Shown here piece after piece: positions 18,618 through 28,393 of a stretch of DNA of 64,000 nt. Each line of letters begins with the position of its first letter. Position 1 is the first letter of the stretch. Origin of the DNA: Spinactinospora alkalitolerans (GTDB lineage Bacteria; Actinomycetota; Actinomycetes; Streptosporangiales; Streptosporangiaceae); contig NZ_JACCCC010000001.1 in the NCBI RefSeq assembly GCF_013408795.1, positions 4,402,001 through 4,466,000 of the forward strand, in the 5' to 3' direction. The position numbers were made by a program, and so were the translations under genes. A model generated the notes under the pieces. The model was not told the DNA's origin. It worked only from the letters and a program-made list of their open reading frames with translations, and searched no databases.

Positions 18618-20405
18618 TTATCCTTTCGCCGTGACGGTGACTGTGGCGGGTATCGGTGGGTCATCGAGGTTGCGCAGCCAGACTTCGGTGGCGAAGACCT
18701 CTTCCAGCCCGGCCATCGCCGCGTGCCCGCCGTCGACGGCGGTCTCCAGTTCGCGCAGTACGAGGTCGGGCCGGATGATGCCGAGGTCACCGAGGCGGGA
18801 CTCGTGGAGGAGTGCTCGCAGGGCCGCCGCGTTGCGGCGCACTCCGTGGTACTCGCAGGCGGTGTAGTCGCCTTTCGTACGACGGTCGAACAGCTCGGCC
18901 GGAAGCAGCCCCTCCATGGCCGATGCCAGGAGCGGCTTCGCCCGGTCCACCGAGACCCGTTCGGCCGTGGGAAGCCGCATGCACGCGGCGATCACCTGGT
19001 GGTCGAAGAACGGTGCCGCCACCTGAACTCCGAGATCTTCGGCGATCTGCACGAAGGATCGCGTCATGAACGCGTGCCGGCGGACGGCCCGCATCGCGTG
19101 CGCATCGGCGCCGTCGGCGTCGGTGCTGTCTTTCGCCGCGCCCAGCAGCAGGTCGGCCGCAGCGCCTCGGGCGTCATCGGTCCCCCATCGGGCGGACTGG
19201 TTCAGGGAGGACCAGACGATGCTGTGCTCCATCGCCGGGGCATGACCCGCGGAGGGGGCCTCGGAGGGCTTTTCCAGCCGTGCGGCCAGTGCGATGAGCG
19301 TGTCCTCGTAGGACGTGTGGGCAGCCGCGAGAGCCGCACGTACGACACGGTGCAACGGACGGTGCCGCAGCCGCGCCCAGCCGGCGCTCTCCCGGGCGAA
19401 GCGGCGGAGGGTGCCCGGACGGGCGAGGGCGGCGAGGTAGGTCAGTGGCGCGCCGAGGACCACATCGCCGCCGTCACCGACGAGGTGCAGCGCCGATCCG
19501 GTAGCGGGCAGCAGCCGCGTGCGGTCCCGCCCGTGGATGACCGCGTCGAGGCTGGGGTGATCGGTGAACGGCGCCGATATCATATCGGTGAAGGGCAGAG
19601 TTCGGGCGTTTCCCTTGATGAGCACCTGCCGCAGTCCAGGAGCGGCGGTGGCGAGCCGAGTGGCATAACCGGTGTCGTCGTCGTTGGCCGCGAACGCGTC
19701 GGTGTAGGTGAGTGCCGGGATGGAGGTCGTGCGGTAGCGGGTGGCGAGCAGGGCCAGGGACGAGGAGTCCAGTCCGCCGCTGAAATCAGCGGTCACTGAA
19801 TCGGCTCGGGTGACTCGCCGCTCCACCGCGGCCGACAGTGCGCGACGCAGCGCGGCGCTCGCTGTGGCGAAGTCGGTGCGTTGACGGCATCGCGGACGTT
19901 GCAGAACGGAGGCGCGCCCGTCGCGGACCACCAGCATCCGGTCGGGTGACAGCTCGGTGATGCCTTTGAACAGGGGGCGTCCGGAGATACCGCCGCTGAA
20001 GTCGGAGCAGAACATCCAGGCCGCCAGCGCGTCCCGGTCCAGCCGGAGGCCATCGGCCGCGGCCAGCGGGATCGGACTGGTGGCGCACGCGACCGCGTTC
20101 TCGTCGCGGCGGAACCAGATGCGGACGAGTCCCGCGAGGTCTCCCGCGACGGCGGTCTCCCGGCCATCGGTGACGCTCACTCCGTACGCGCCGGGGAGGC
20201 TCCCCACGGCCGTGACCGCCTGCGCGGGGATGGGCGCCTCGGTGAGGGCTCTCGCCAGGGTTTCGTCAGAGGCCGGACACTCACCGAAGAGAACCGCCCT
20301 GCGAGGGCCCGAAGTCAGTCGCCGCACCCGCCCGCTGGTCCGGCCCTCGGCCAGCACCAGGGAACACCGGTCGATCCGCTCGGCGATGGGCTTTCCAACC
20401 GCCAC
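18618..20405 (-). CDS. Lasso peptide macrolactam synthetase (asparagine synthetase-like C protein)
   Basis: A 595-residue homologue of asparagine synthetase B. The N-terminal glutaminase-like domain is degenerate and lacks the catalytic N-terminal Cys. The ATP-pyrophosphatase domain carries the PP-loop ADFSGGLDSSSLALLATRY at about residue 208. It should adenylate the ring Asp side chain and form the isopeptide bond with the core N-terminus. The GTG at 20405 was chosen for GGGAGGAG seven bases upstream; a GTG at 20447 would extend it by 14 residues without a ribosome binding site. It lies 59 bases downstream of the precursor gene. Confidence 0.93.
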   Translation of the reverse strand: MAVGKPIAERIDRCSLVLAEGRTSGRVRRLTSGPRRAVLFGECPASDETLARALTEAPIPAQAVTAVGSLPGAYGVSVTDGRETAVAGDLAGLVRIWFRRDENAVACATSPIPLAAADGLRLDRDALAAWMFCSDFSGGISGRPLFKGITELSPDRMLVVRDGRASVLQRPRCRQRTDFATASAALRRALSAAVERRVTRADSVTADFSGGLDSSSLALLATRYRTTSIPALTYTDAFAANDDDTGYATRLATAAPGLRQVLIKGNARTLPFTDMISAPFTDHPSLDAVIHGRDRTRLLPATGSALHLVGDGGDVVLGAPLTYLAALARPGTLRRFARESAGWARLRHRPLHRVVRAALAAAHTSYEDTLIALAARLEKPSEAPSAGHAPAMEHSIVWSSLNQSARWGTDDARGAAADLLLGAAKDSTDADGADAHAMRAVRRHAFMTRSFVQIAEDLGVQVAAPFFDHQVIAACMRLPTAERVSVDRAKPLLASAMEGLLPAELFDRRTKGDYTACEYHGVRRNAAALRALLHESRLGDLGIIRPDLVLRELETAVDGGHAAMAGLEEVFATEVWLRNLDDPPIPATVTVTAKG

Positions 20406-20464
20406 GAGGCAGCTCCTCCCGGGGATCGGGTGCGGCCCCGCCGACACGGGGCCGCACCGCCGGA

Positions 20465-20581
20465 TCAGTTGTAGCGAGCGGTGTTCATGTCGGCGGTGTC
20501 GTGCGCCGCTGAGCCGAGGATCAGCTCGCGGGCTTCGCCCAGTTCGATCACCATCGGAGGTTCATAGGTCTCGGCGGGCAT
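20465..20581 (-). CDS. Lasso peptide precursor, predicted aspartimide-containing lasso peptide
   Basis: A 38-residue precursor. The leader (1-22) contains the B1 recognition pattern TYEPPMVIELGEAREL (YxxP plus a conserved Gly). The core is probably residues 23-38, GSAAHDTADMNTARYN, with a nine-member Gly1-Asp9 isopeptide ring and a seven-residue tail. Asp6-Thr7 inside the ring fits the aspartimide site made by lasso PIMTs. Position -2 is Ile, not the usual Thr, so cleavage one residue later (Ser1-Asp8 ring) is an alternative. ATG at 20581 follows GGGAGGA by five bases. Hand-calculated monoisotopic masses for the 16-mer: linear 1693.7, lasso 1675.7, lasso with aspartimide 1657.7. Confidence 0.88.
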   Translation of the reverse strand: MPAETYEPPMVIELGEARELILGSAAHDTADMNTARYN

Positions 20582-20627
20582 GGCTTCCTCCCGGAACGAC
20601 GACAGGGACGTTCCCTGCACATTATGC

Positions 20628-20656
20628 AGACTATTCCACGAAACTGCATGGATCAA
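20628..20656 (-). promoter_or_regulatory. Candidate promoter of the lasso operon
   Basis: On the minus strand TTGATC (20651-20656) and TAGTCT (20628-20633) are separated by 17 bases, and CATAAT (20621-20626) is a second possible -10. They lie 40-75 bases before the precursor start in an unusually AT-rich stretch. Confidence 0.45.
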
Positions 20657-20704
20657 AGAATAGATGTGGATGACAAGCGGTTCAGCGTGCGAGGGAGTGA
20701 CCCG

Positions 20705-21544
20705 TCAGGCGTGTTCGCGGGCCAGCCGCGCCAGGAAGTCCCGGGCCTCGCCGTCATAGACCGCAGAGTCGGCGAACAGCTCGAACAGTTGCAGATGGAA
20801 GGCGATGTCGCGCGGGTCGGTGATGGACTGGTGAGTGGTGAAGCCCTCGACCGCGACCTCCCGCTCGTCACGGATGACGAAGGCGCTCTTGGGAACCTGC
20901 GGAACGGACCTCTCCCACGACAGCACGCCGACGCGGACATTGGTCAGGGTCGAGAGGTTGGAGATCCGGTCCATCTGGGCGGCCATCATCCGCGCATCGC
21001 CCAGTTTCCAGCGGAGCGCGGCCTCGGTGAGCACGAAGTGGAACCGGCGCTCCGTGTCGAACAGCACGGACTGCCGGTTGAGTCGGCTCTGCACCGCCTC
21101 CGCCACGTCCACGCCAGCCATGGACAGCGGCTGACTGAACACCGCTCGGGCGTACTCGGCCGTCTGCAGCAGGCCCGGCACCATCGTGGGCTGGAACGCC
21201 CGCGTCAGCGCGGTCGCGCGTTCGTCGTGGGCGATCGCGTCCTGGACGCGGTGCAGGCCGCGCTTGCGCAGCATGCGCAGGGAGCCGTAGCGCTCGTTCA
21301 GCTCGGCGGCCCTGGCCGCGATCCTCCGCCGCGTCGAGGGAGAAGCGGCGAAGACCGTGAGCATGGCGTCGACGTCGTCGGGCCCCGGGGTGACGCGGCC
21401 GGTCTCGATCTTCGAGACCTTGGACTGGCTCCACCCGAGCCGCTCCGCCGCCGCGACGCCGGACATGCCGGAGTCCACGCGGAGCCGGCGGATCTCCTCG
21501 GCCAGCTCCGCGCGCTCCCGCTCGAACGATTCCTGTGCCGCCAT
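20705..21544 (-). CDS. XRE-family regulator with DUF5753 domain
   Basis: A 279-residue protein. The HTH_XRE domain lies at about residues 15-70 (EEIRRLRVDSGMSGVAAAERLGWSQSKVSKIETGR). The DUF5753 domain covers about 100-275, with FQPTMVPGLLQTAEYARAV and the usual RLNRQSVLF. This architecture is abundant in sporulating actinomycetes, typically paired with small DUF397 or DUF6879 proteins that modulate it. Its ATG shares one base with the stop of the DUF6879 gene (TGATG). It ends about 120 bases upstream of the lasso precursor, so it may regulate that operon; this is inference. Confidence 0.92.
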   Translation of the reverse strand: MAAQESFERERAELAEEIRRLRVDSGMSGVAAAERLGWSQSKVSKIETGRVTPGPDDVDAMLTVFAASPSTRRRIAARAAELNERYGSLRMLRKRGLHRVQDAIAHDERATALTRAFQPTMVPGLLQTAEYARAVFSQPLSMAGVDVAEAVQSRLNRQSVLFDTERRFHFVLTEAALRWKLGDARMMAAQMDRISNLSTLTNVRVGVLSWERSVPQVPKSAFVIRDEREVAVEGFTTHQSITDPRDIAFHLQLFELFADSAVYDGEARDFLARLAREHA

Positions 21545-22089
21545 CAGTCCCGGTGATACTGCGGATGCGCCTTCCAGTACTCGTTGAAGGGTACGGCGTG
21601 AGCCATCGCAAGATCACGCTGGGCGCGGTAGTGGGCGAGGTCGGGGTCCTCCAACAGCTTCCCGTGCCGGAACTCGCCGTCGTCCGCGTAGTGCATGAGC
21701 ACGACGCGGGTGTCGTCGAACAGCCAGAAGTCCTCGTCGACCAGCCTGTCCGGACGCCGCCGCTCCGCTGTGTCGAGGATGAAGACGCGGTCCCCCACCC
21801 TGGCGTTGTAGAGGTATCCCCACTCCATCTCATAACGCAGGTAGTCCGTCGGCGGCCCCGCGAACACGTGGACCCGTGAGTAGTCGATCCCGCGGCCGGT
21901 CTGCTCGGAGACCCGTTTCATGTACGCCGACGGCTCACGTTCCTTCGGGCATGGTTCGCCCGCCAGGTAGGAATGCAGCCGGTCCGCCTCTGAGACGGGG
22001 TTGTAGACCGGCAGCGTCTCCAACCGGAACACGCTGCGCGTTGCGGCGTGGAACAGCCCACCGAGCTCGCCGGGCTCAAGAACCGGCAC
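21544..22089 (-). CDS. DUF6879 family protein
   Basis: A 181-residue protein matching the DUF6879 pattern: FRLETLPVYNPVSEADRLHSYLAGEP, then DYSRVHVFAGPPTDYLRYEMEW and FWLFDDTRVVLMHYADDGEF. These proteins are encoded beside XRE/DUF5753 regulators in actinobacteria; their function is unknown. GTG at 22089 lies inside the end of the preceding small gene (14-base overlap), so the three genes form a coupled set. Confidence 0.88.
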   Translation of the reverse strand: MPVLEPGELGGLFHAATRSVFRLETLPVYNPVSEADRLHSYLAGEPCPKEREPSAYMKRVSEQTGRGIDYSRVHVFAGPPTDYLRYEMEWGYLYNARVGDRVFILDTAERRRPDRLVDEDFWLFDDTRVVLMHYADDGEFRHGKLLEDPDLAHYRAQRDLAMAHAVPFNEYWKAHPQYHRD

Positions 22090-22273
22090 TGACGCCCTTC
22101 AGCAGCTCGGCCGGCACCTCCACGGCGGATTCGCCTTCGGGCAGCCCCAGCGCGTTCAGAGCGTCGGCATCGGTCACGGCGTACCCCTGCACCACCACTG
22201 TTCCCCGGTCCGTCGCATACAGCGTCGGACAGTTGTCGTCCTCGCACGTCCCGCCGATTCTCGTGAGCCTCAC
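22076..22273 (-). CDS. Small protein (65 aa), partner of the DUF6879/XRE set
   Basis: A 65-residue product beginning MRLTRIGGTCEDDNCPTLYA, containing a CxxxxC motif, TDRGTVVVQGY and a C-terminal amphipathic stretch. Similar small proteins commonly precede DUF6879 genes in actinomycetes. GTG at 22273 has GAGGAG seven bases upstream; a longer reading frame extends further upstream without coding character. The Cys pair may bind metal. Function unknown. Confidence 0.75.
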   Translation of the reverse strand: MRLTRIGGTCEDDNCPTLYATDRGTVVVQGYAVTDADALNALGLPEGESAVEVPAELLKGVSAGS

Positions 22274-22403
22274 TGCACGTCTCCTCACTATGGAAACAAT
22301 GTCAATGGGTATATTCCCACAAGTACTCAGCGAGAAGGAATAACCTGGAGGGAAGGACTTCGTGCCGTCGCAGAGGAGCGAGGAGGAACGGGGCGAGAGG
22401 GCG

Positions 22404-22667
22404 CTACAGCGCCTCGCGCTCGGCTGCGCGCAGGAAGGCCGTCCATTCGGACCGGCCGAAGGAGAGGAAGCCGAGGTCCCACTGGGTGGAGTCGCGCACG
22501 GCGAAGCGGGCGGAGCCGTCCAAGAAAGGGCCGACTTCGACGCATTCGGCACTGCCGTTGGCACTGTAACTGCTGGTGTGCCAGCCGACCTCAACGCACT
22601 TCGCGTTACCGTTGGCGCTGTAGCTGCTGGTGTGCCACCCCACCACGGCCGACGCATCGCGGTTCAT
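22404..22667 (-). CDS. DUF397 protein with internal tandem duplication
   Basis: An 87-residue DUF397 protein. The usual N-terminal motif WHTSSYSANGxAxCVEV occurs twice in tandem (18-residue units GWHTSSYSANGNAKCVEV and GWHTSSYSANGSAECVEV); the single C-terminal part VRDSTQWDLGFLSFGRSEWTAFLRA follows. DUF397 proteins normally have about 60-70 residues with one copy. They pair with XRE/DUF5753 regulators, and the start here overlaps the stop of one (ATGA). The duplication is coding and differs at synonymous sites, so it is not very recent. Confidence 0.92.
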   Translation of the reverse strand: MNRDASAVVGWHTSSYSANGNAKCVEVGWHTSSYSANGSAECVEVGPFLDGSARFAVRDSTQWDLGFLSFGRSEWTAFLRAAEREAL

Positions 22668-23518
22668 GACAGATCCTTCTCCATGGCTACGATGAAGGCA
22701 GCCGATTCTTCAACGCTCAGACTGCTCTCTTGCAGTCGATCGTACACATCGATCAATCGGTCGACGTCGCCGCGTTCAAGGTAAATTGCACCTCCAGCAC
22801 TCTCTGTGTGAGCGATCTCAGAGAAGGGCTCTTCCAACCCAATCAACGTGAAGCTTCCCTCTGGGCTGGCATGGGCACCTCGGGAGAAAGGAATCACCCG
22901 GATGTCTACGTTCGATAGTTCCGCTGCTTCCCGCAGGCGCTTCAGCTGCCCAACCATGACTTGAGCCCCACCGATCGGCCTCCGCAGAGCCGCCTCGTCG
23001 ATGATCGCAGACAGTCTGACGGGTTCCTCTCGTACCAAGACGCGCTGTCGTTCGAGTCGCAGTTCCACCGCACGCTCGATCTCACGCTCTTTCATCTCAG
23101 AGTTGGCAGCCTGGAACAGGCTCAATATGTAGTCCCGTGTCTGAAGAAGTCCAGGCAGTACCAACCCCGCGAAAGTCCGAAGTGTCAATGCCCGGTTCTC
23201 CAACCAGGCCAGATCAATCGTCGAACTCCAGGCGTCCTTGGAGTAGGTCTCCCACCAACCGGTGTGCCACAGCTCGCCTGCCAGTTGCAGCAGAGTGTCA
23301 CGACGGCCGGGGTCTTCAACCCCGTAGAGGTCCAGGAGTGCTGCGGCATCAACACGGCGGATTGGGTAGACACCCGTCTCGAAGCGGCTGATCGTCGCGC
23401 CGGTCCGCTGCAGGTACTCCCCGGCCTCCCTCAGGGTGAGCCTCTTATCTTCGCGTAGATCACGCAGCATCTGTCCGAGCCACTGCGCTCGCAGCGTGAC
23501 CCCTCGAGCTTCTCCCAT
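22664..23518 (-). CDS. XRE-family regulator with DUF5753 domain
   Basis: A 284-residue regulator. The HTH lies at about residues 15-60 (LRDLREDKRLTLREAGEYLQRTGATISRFETG) and DUF5753 at about 95-275 (LVLPGLLQTRDYILSLF, RLERQRVLV). It is coupled to the duplicated DUF397 gene by an ATGA overlap, the classical regulator/modulator pair. It resembles the 20705 gene only in architecture, so the two are separate acquisitions. Its coding DNA is less GC-rich than the surroundings. Confidence 0.92.
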   Translation of the reverse strand: MGEARGVTLRAQWLGQMLRDLREDKRLTLREAGEYLQRTGATISRFETGVYPIRRVDAAALLDLYGVEDPGRRDTLLQLAGELWHTGWWETYSKDAWSSTIDLAWLENRALTLRTFAGLVLPGLLQTRDYILSLFQAANSEMKEREIERAVELRLERQRVLVREEPVRLSAIIDEAALRRPIGGAQVMVGQLKRLREAAELSNVDIRVIPFSRGAHASPEGSFTLIGLEEPFSEIAHTESAGGAIYLERGDVDRLIDVYDRLQESSLSVEESAAFIVAMEKDLS

Positions 23519-23739
23519 TCACCTACCTCTTCACTGATTTTGTAAGTTTACATTTACCCTTGCAATCACTCTCCGTGCGTGTCACTCTAGCACTAGGTGA
23601 CTCAAGTCTCACCAGGAGCTACAGGCTGGGATTCAAGGCGATCAGTAGCAGCACCCACACAGACCACCGCCCGGGGCGCTCATGTGAGTTGGCCCTCCAA
23701 GCGCTCCGGGCGGTGCCCTACAGGAGAGGGGATCCATCG

Positions 23740-24105
23740 ATGACCGACGTCCACGCACTCCCTGCACCGATTGTCGCCTATGACTGGGACGGCGTCGACA
23801 CCTCCATCGACGCCGAGACGCCGCGGCTGCTGTCGGACGAGCAGTTCGACCGCTACGCCGAGACCGTCGCCGCACTGCTCACCGCCGCGGGCCTGGACGT
23901 CCGCACCCCGAACGAGGGCGCCCCGAGCACGCTGGAGATCCACAACCGCCGCACCGGCCACACCGTCGAGCTCGACATGCGCGACGACCGCAGCGCCGAA
24001 TGGAGCCTCTCCGCCGGTGACGAGATCCCCGAAGACACGCCGGCGCTCGACCTCGCCGCGCAGATCGCCCGCCTCCTCTGCGCCTCCGGCCCCGCGACGC
24101 GCTGA
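23740..24105 (+). CDS. Small conserved-type actinobacterial protein of unknown function
   Basis: A 121-residue acidic cytoplasmic protein starting MTDVHALPAPIVAYDWDGVD, with a helical middle (DEQFDRYAETVAALLTAAGLDV) and a beta-rich segment (STLEIHNRRTGHTVELDM). No motif is recognised. ATG at 23740 follows AGGAGAGGGG. It is divergent from the XRE/DUF397 pair and may be part of that regulatory module. Confidence 0.65.
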   Translation: MTDVHALPAPIVAYDWDGVDTSIDAETPRLLSDEQFDRYAETVAALLTAAGLDVRTPNEGAPSTLEIHNRRTGHTVELDMRDDRSAEWSLSAGDEIPEDTPALDLAAQIARLLCASGPATR

Positions 24106-24214
24106 GCCCCCTGATGTTATGGCGGCGGCTCCTGAAAGGCGGTGGGGCCGCCGCCGGCCGCACACAAGAGCCTCCCCGTCTCCACTGACTGATGTTTGAT
24201 GACCAGGTCCGCAC

Positions 24215-24254
24215 AGGGGGTTGGCTGTCGCAGTGCGCGCAGCGCCGGCGGCAC
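24215..24254 (+). repeat. Repeat family R1, copy A (half element)
   Basis: Forty bases starting AGGGGGTTGGCTGTCGCAG match copy B at 26551-26590 with two differences. They are also clearly related to the left arms of the inverted-repeat elements at 33509 and 37685. No right arm is seen here. Confidence 0.8.
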
Positions 24255-24328
24255 AGCAGGTCCGTGCCTTGAAAATCCCGCCCCGACCCGCGAACGCAGC
24301 GATCAAAGGTGATGAGACGATTCAAAAC

Positions 24329-24348
24329 CTGATAAGGGGCCTTACCAA
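24329..24348 (+). promoter_or_regulatory. 20-bp palindromic site, copy 1
   Basis: CTGATAAGGGGCCTTACCAA, containing the dyad TAAGG-GG-CCTTA, lies 93 bases before the HTH-methylase start. The identical 20 bases recur in the same orientation at 33791-33810, upstream of the SMC-like ATPase gene. It could be a shared operator or a recombination/attachment site flanking the restriction genes. Confidence 0.6.
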
Positions 24349-24440
24349 AGAGACTTGTTGCGACTTATCTCTACTGACTCTAGAGTCCTGCTGTCACTGA
24401 CACGCGGTAACCGCCGCCGCATACCGGAAGGAGGTCGGCG

Positions 24441-26528
24441 TTGGCCACTCCCCCACTGGTCAGCCTGGCCGAGATCGCCGACTATGCACAGGTGCGGCGG
24501 CCCACCGTGAGCAACTGGCGGCGTCGGCACGCCGACTTCCCCTCACCCGTCGGCGGCTCTGCGAACGTACCGCTCTTCGACTCCGAAGAGGTCGCGAACT
24601 GGCTGGGCCGACGGCCGATTCCGGCCATTGCGTCGGCCCCAGGCATCATCGACGGCCTGAATGAATCCGCGAACACCTACGGCGACCTGTTCCGCGCGGG
24701 ACTGCTGCTGGCCGCGATCACGTCGATTTCCGACCTTCCGCCCGACCGGCTCCTCCGGCGGGCGCTGCTCCTCATCGTCGGAGACGGCGACACACCGCCG
24801 GAGGCAGACCCGGACGACCGGGCCCGTCTCGCTCTCTCGGCCGCCGTGCCTCCGCTGGTGGAGGCCCTGGGCACCACGGGAGCGGCCGAACGGTTGCTCG
24901 GCGCGGCGGGCCGGCTGGGCGTCGAGTGGGCCGGGAGCGAGACCCCGCTCGCGGTGTCGGCCCTGGTCGCCGAGCTCCACCGGAGCCTGGCCGACGGCGT
25001 TGAGGGACAGGCGGTGGTGGACCTGTGCGCGAGCACGGGCGGGATGCTCACCGCACTACTGGCGACAGGGAAGCCGAATGCGGTGACCGCGACCGAGCCC
25101 GATGCGGCGCTGCGCGAACTGCTGGCCCTGCGCCTTCGGTGCCATGGCGTCGCCGACCCCGAGCTCATTGAGCACTCCCCCGCCGTCGACGATACCGACG
25201 TCGTGGTGGCCGACCCGCCGTTCCAGCCCGGCGAGCACGCCGACCGCCCCGAGCATCCGCTGCTCTGGGCCGAGCGGGCGGTGGCGGGACTCAGCGTGGA
25301 CGGCACCGCCTACGTCGTGGTTCCGGACTGGGCGCTGACGAACAGCGGGCACGGCGGCAGCACGCCGCCGGTGGCCCGCTCCCGTGAAGCCTTGCTCCGC
25401 AGGCGGTGCCTGCGCGCCATCGTGCAGCTCCCCCGCCGCATCCATCCGTCGCGCCCCGGCGCCGAACTGGTGCTGCTCGTGCTGGCGGCGGAGGGCAGCG
25501 GGGACGGCTCGGTCGTGCTGTGCGACGCCGACCGCGTCGCGCAGCGCAACGGCCGCCGCATTCGCGGCGCCAGCGGCGACCGCGCCTGGATCGGGCCGTG
25601 GGTGGAGGAGATCGTGCAGGCGGTCGGCGCCGCCCGCGCAGGATCCCTCACGGAGAACTGCCGCTCCATCCCGCTGCGGGAACTGATGGACCGCCGGCCG
25701 CTCTTGCCGTCCCAGCGGTTGACCGTCCAAGCCATGCCGGACGAGCACGCCGGTACGGCGGCCGATGCCCGGCGCGCGGCCGCCGTCGCCCTGGCCGGGA
25801 CGCAGGGCCCGGCACAACTGTGGCTGAACCGACTGGAGATGTCCGAACGCAAGGCCCCGGTGCGCTACGAGCGCCTGGGGTCGTTGCTGCGCAGCGGCCA
25901 GCTGCGCCTGCTGCAAGGGCACCGCATCCGCGCCGAGGATCTGGGCGAGCGCGGCCAGCGGGTCTACGGCCGAGAGGAGGTCCTCGGCGAGCTGCCGTTC
26001 GGCCGACGCCGGATCGATCCCCTCGCGCTGGCCGAGTACGCCTCGGCGGTGGTCACCGAGCCGGGTGATGTGGTCCTCCTCTTCGACGACCGGCTGCGCG
26101 CGATCGTCGACGAAGCGGGCGGCAGCGTGCTCCTCGCTCCCGTGCAGGGGTTGCGGATCAAAGCCTACGGCGAGCTGCGCGGCCCCATGGCGGCGCAGCT
26201 CGGGCGCATGGCGTCACTGCGGATCTGGCCGCACCAGCTGGCCGCCGTGCTCGGCGCCCGACGCAACTCCCGGCGCGGCCGGGGCGCACTGGTCCGTCGG
26301 GCCGACCTGGAGGGGGTGGAGGTCCCGGTTCTGTCACCGCAGGAGGCCAGACTCTTCAACGAGGCGATGGCCGAGCACGCCGCCCAGCTCGAAGGGCTCC
26401 GTCGCCAGCTCACCGCGTTGGAGGAACTCGGCGACGCGCTGGCCTCCGGGGCGGCCGACGGCGCGCTGTCGGTGCAGCTGCGCCCCTTCGTCCCCGCGCA
26501 GGAGCACACGGAGGCGCCCGGGCAATAG
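24441..26528 (+). CDS. Stand-alone N6-adenine DNA methylase with N-terminal HTH
   Basis: A 695-residue protein. Residues 5-55 form an excisionase/MerR-like helix-turn-helix (SLAEIADYAQVRRPTVSNWRRRHADFP ... FDSEEVANWLG). A HsdM-like methylase domain follows: motif I VVDLCASTGGMLTALL at about 193-208 and motif IV as VVVADPPFQPG (DPPF). The C-terminal third (about 430-690) resembles a specificity module ending in a coiled coil (LFNEAMAEHAAQLEGLRRQL). No nuclease is fused. The start is TTG at 24441, with AAGGAGG six bases upstream. It could be an orphan modification enzyme, or a regulator of the island given the HTH. Confidence 0.85.
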   Translation: MATPPLVSLAEIADYAQVRRPTVSNWRRRHADFPSPVGGSANVPLFDSEEVANWLGRRPIPAIASAPGIIDGLNESANTYGDLFRAGLLLAAITSISDLPPDRLLRRALLLIVGDGDTPPEADPDDRARLALSAAVPPLVEALGTTGAAERLLGAAGRLGVEWAGSETPLAVSALVAELHRSLADGVEGQAVVDLCASTGGMLTALLATGKPNAVTATEPDAALRELLALRLRCHGVADPELIEHSPAVDDTDVVVADPPFQPGEHADRPEHPLLWAERAVAGLSVDGTAYVVVPDWALTNSGHGGSTPPVARSREALLRRRCLRAIVQLPRRIHPSRPGAELVLLVLAAEGSGDGSVVLCDADRVAQRNGRRIRGASGDRAWIGPWVEEIVQAVGAARAGSLTENCRSIPLRELMDRRPLLPSQRLTVQAMPDEHAGTAADARRAAAVALAGTQGPAQLWLNRLEMSERKAPVRYERLGSLLRSGQLRLLQGHRIRAEDLGERGQRVYGREEVLGELPFGRRRIDPLALAEYASAVVTEPGDVVLLFDDRLRAIVDEAGGSVLLAPVQGLRIKAYGELRGPMAAQLGRMASLRIWPHQLAAVLGARRNSRRGRGALVRRADLEGVEVPVLSPQEARLFNEAMAEHAAQLEGLRRQLTALEELGDALASGAADGALSVQLRPFVPAQEHTEAPGQ

Positions 26529-26550
26529 AGGGCTCCAAGGGCGGAGGTCA

Positions 26551-26590
26551 AGGGGGTTGGCTGTCGCAGTGCGCGTAGCGCCGGTGGCAC
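26551..26590 (+). repeat. Repeat family R1, copy B (half element)
   Basis: This copy matches copy A (24215-24254) at 38 of 40 positions in the same orientation, so the pair flanks the HTH-methylase gene. It lies 154 bases before hsdM. Confidence 0.8.
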
Positions 26591-26743
26591 GCGCGAGGCC
26601 GCGCCAGGCCGCACACCCTCGCCCACGCCCCAAAGCTCACGTCTTTCCATGAACAGCGGCTCCGCCGAGTGCGGCGCCAAGCGAACGACCACCCCTGAGA
26701 CCGGTACCTCCGGTCCGGAAGAACAGCGAAGGAGAACCACCTC

Positions 26744-28389
<1,646 letters not shown>

Positions 28390-28393
<4 letters not shown>

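Noticed and set aside
24215-24254. tRNA or rRNA fragment as integration site
   Set aside because: No cloverleaf arms or conserved T-loop; the match to three other copies marks it as a repeat instead.
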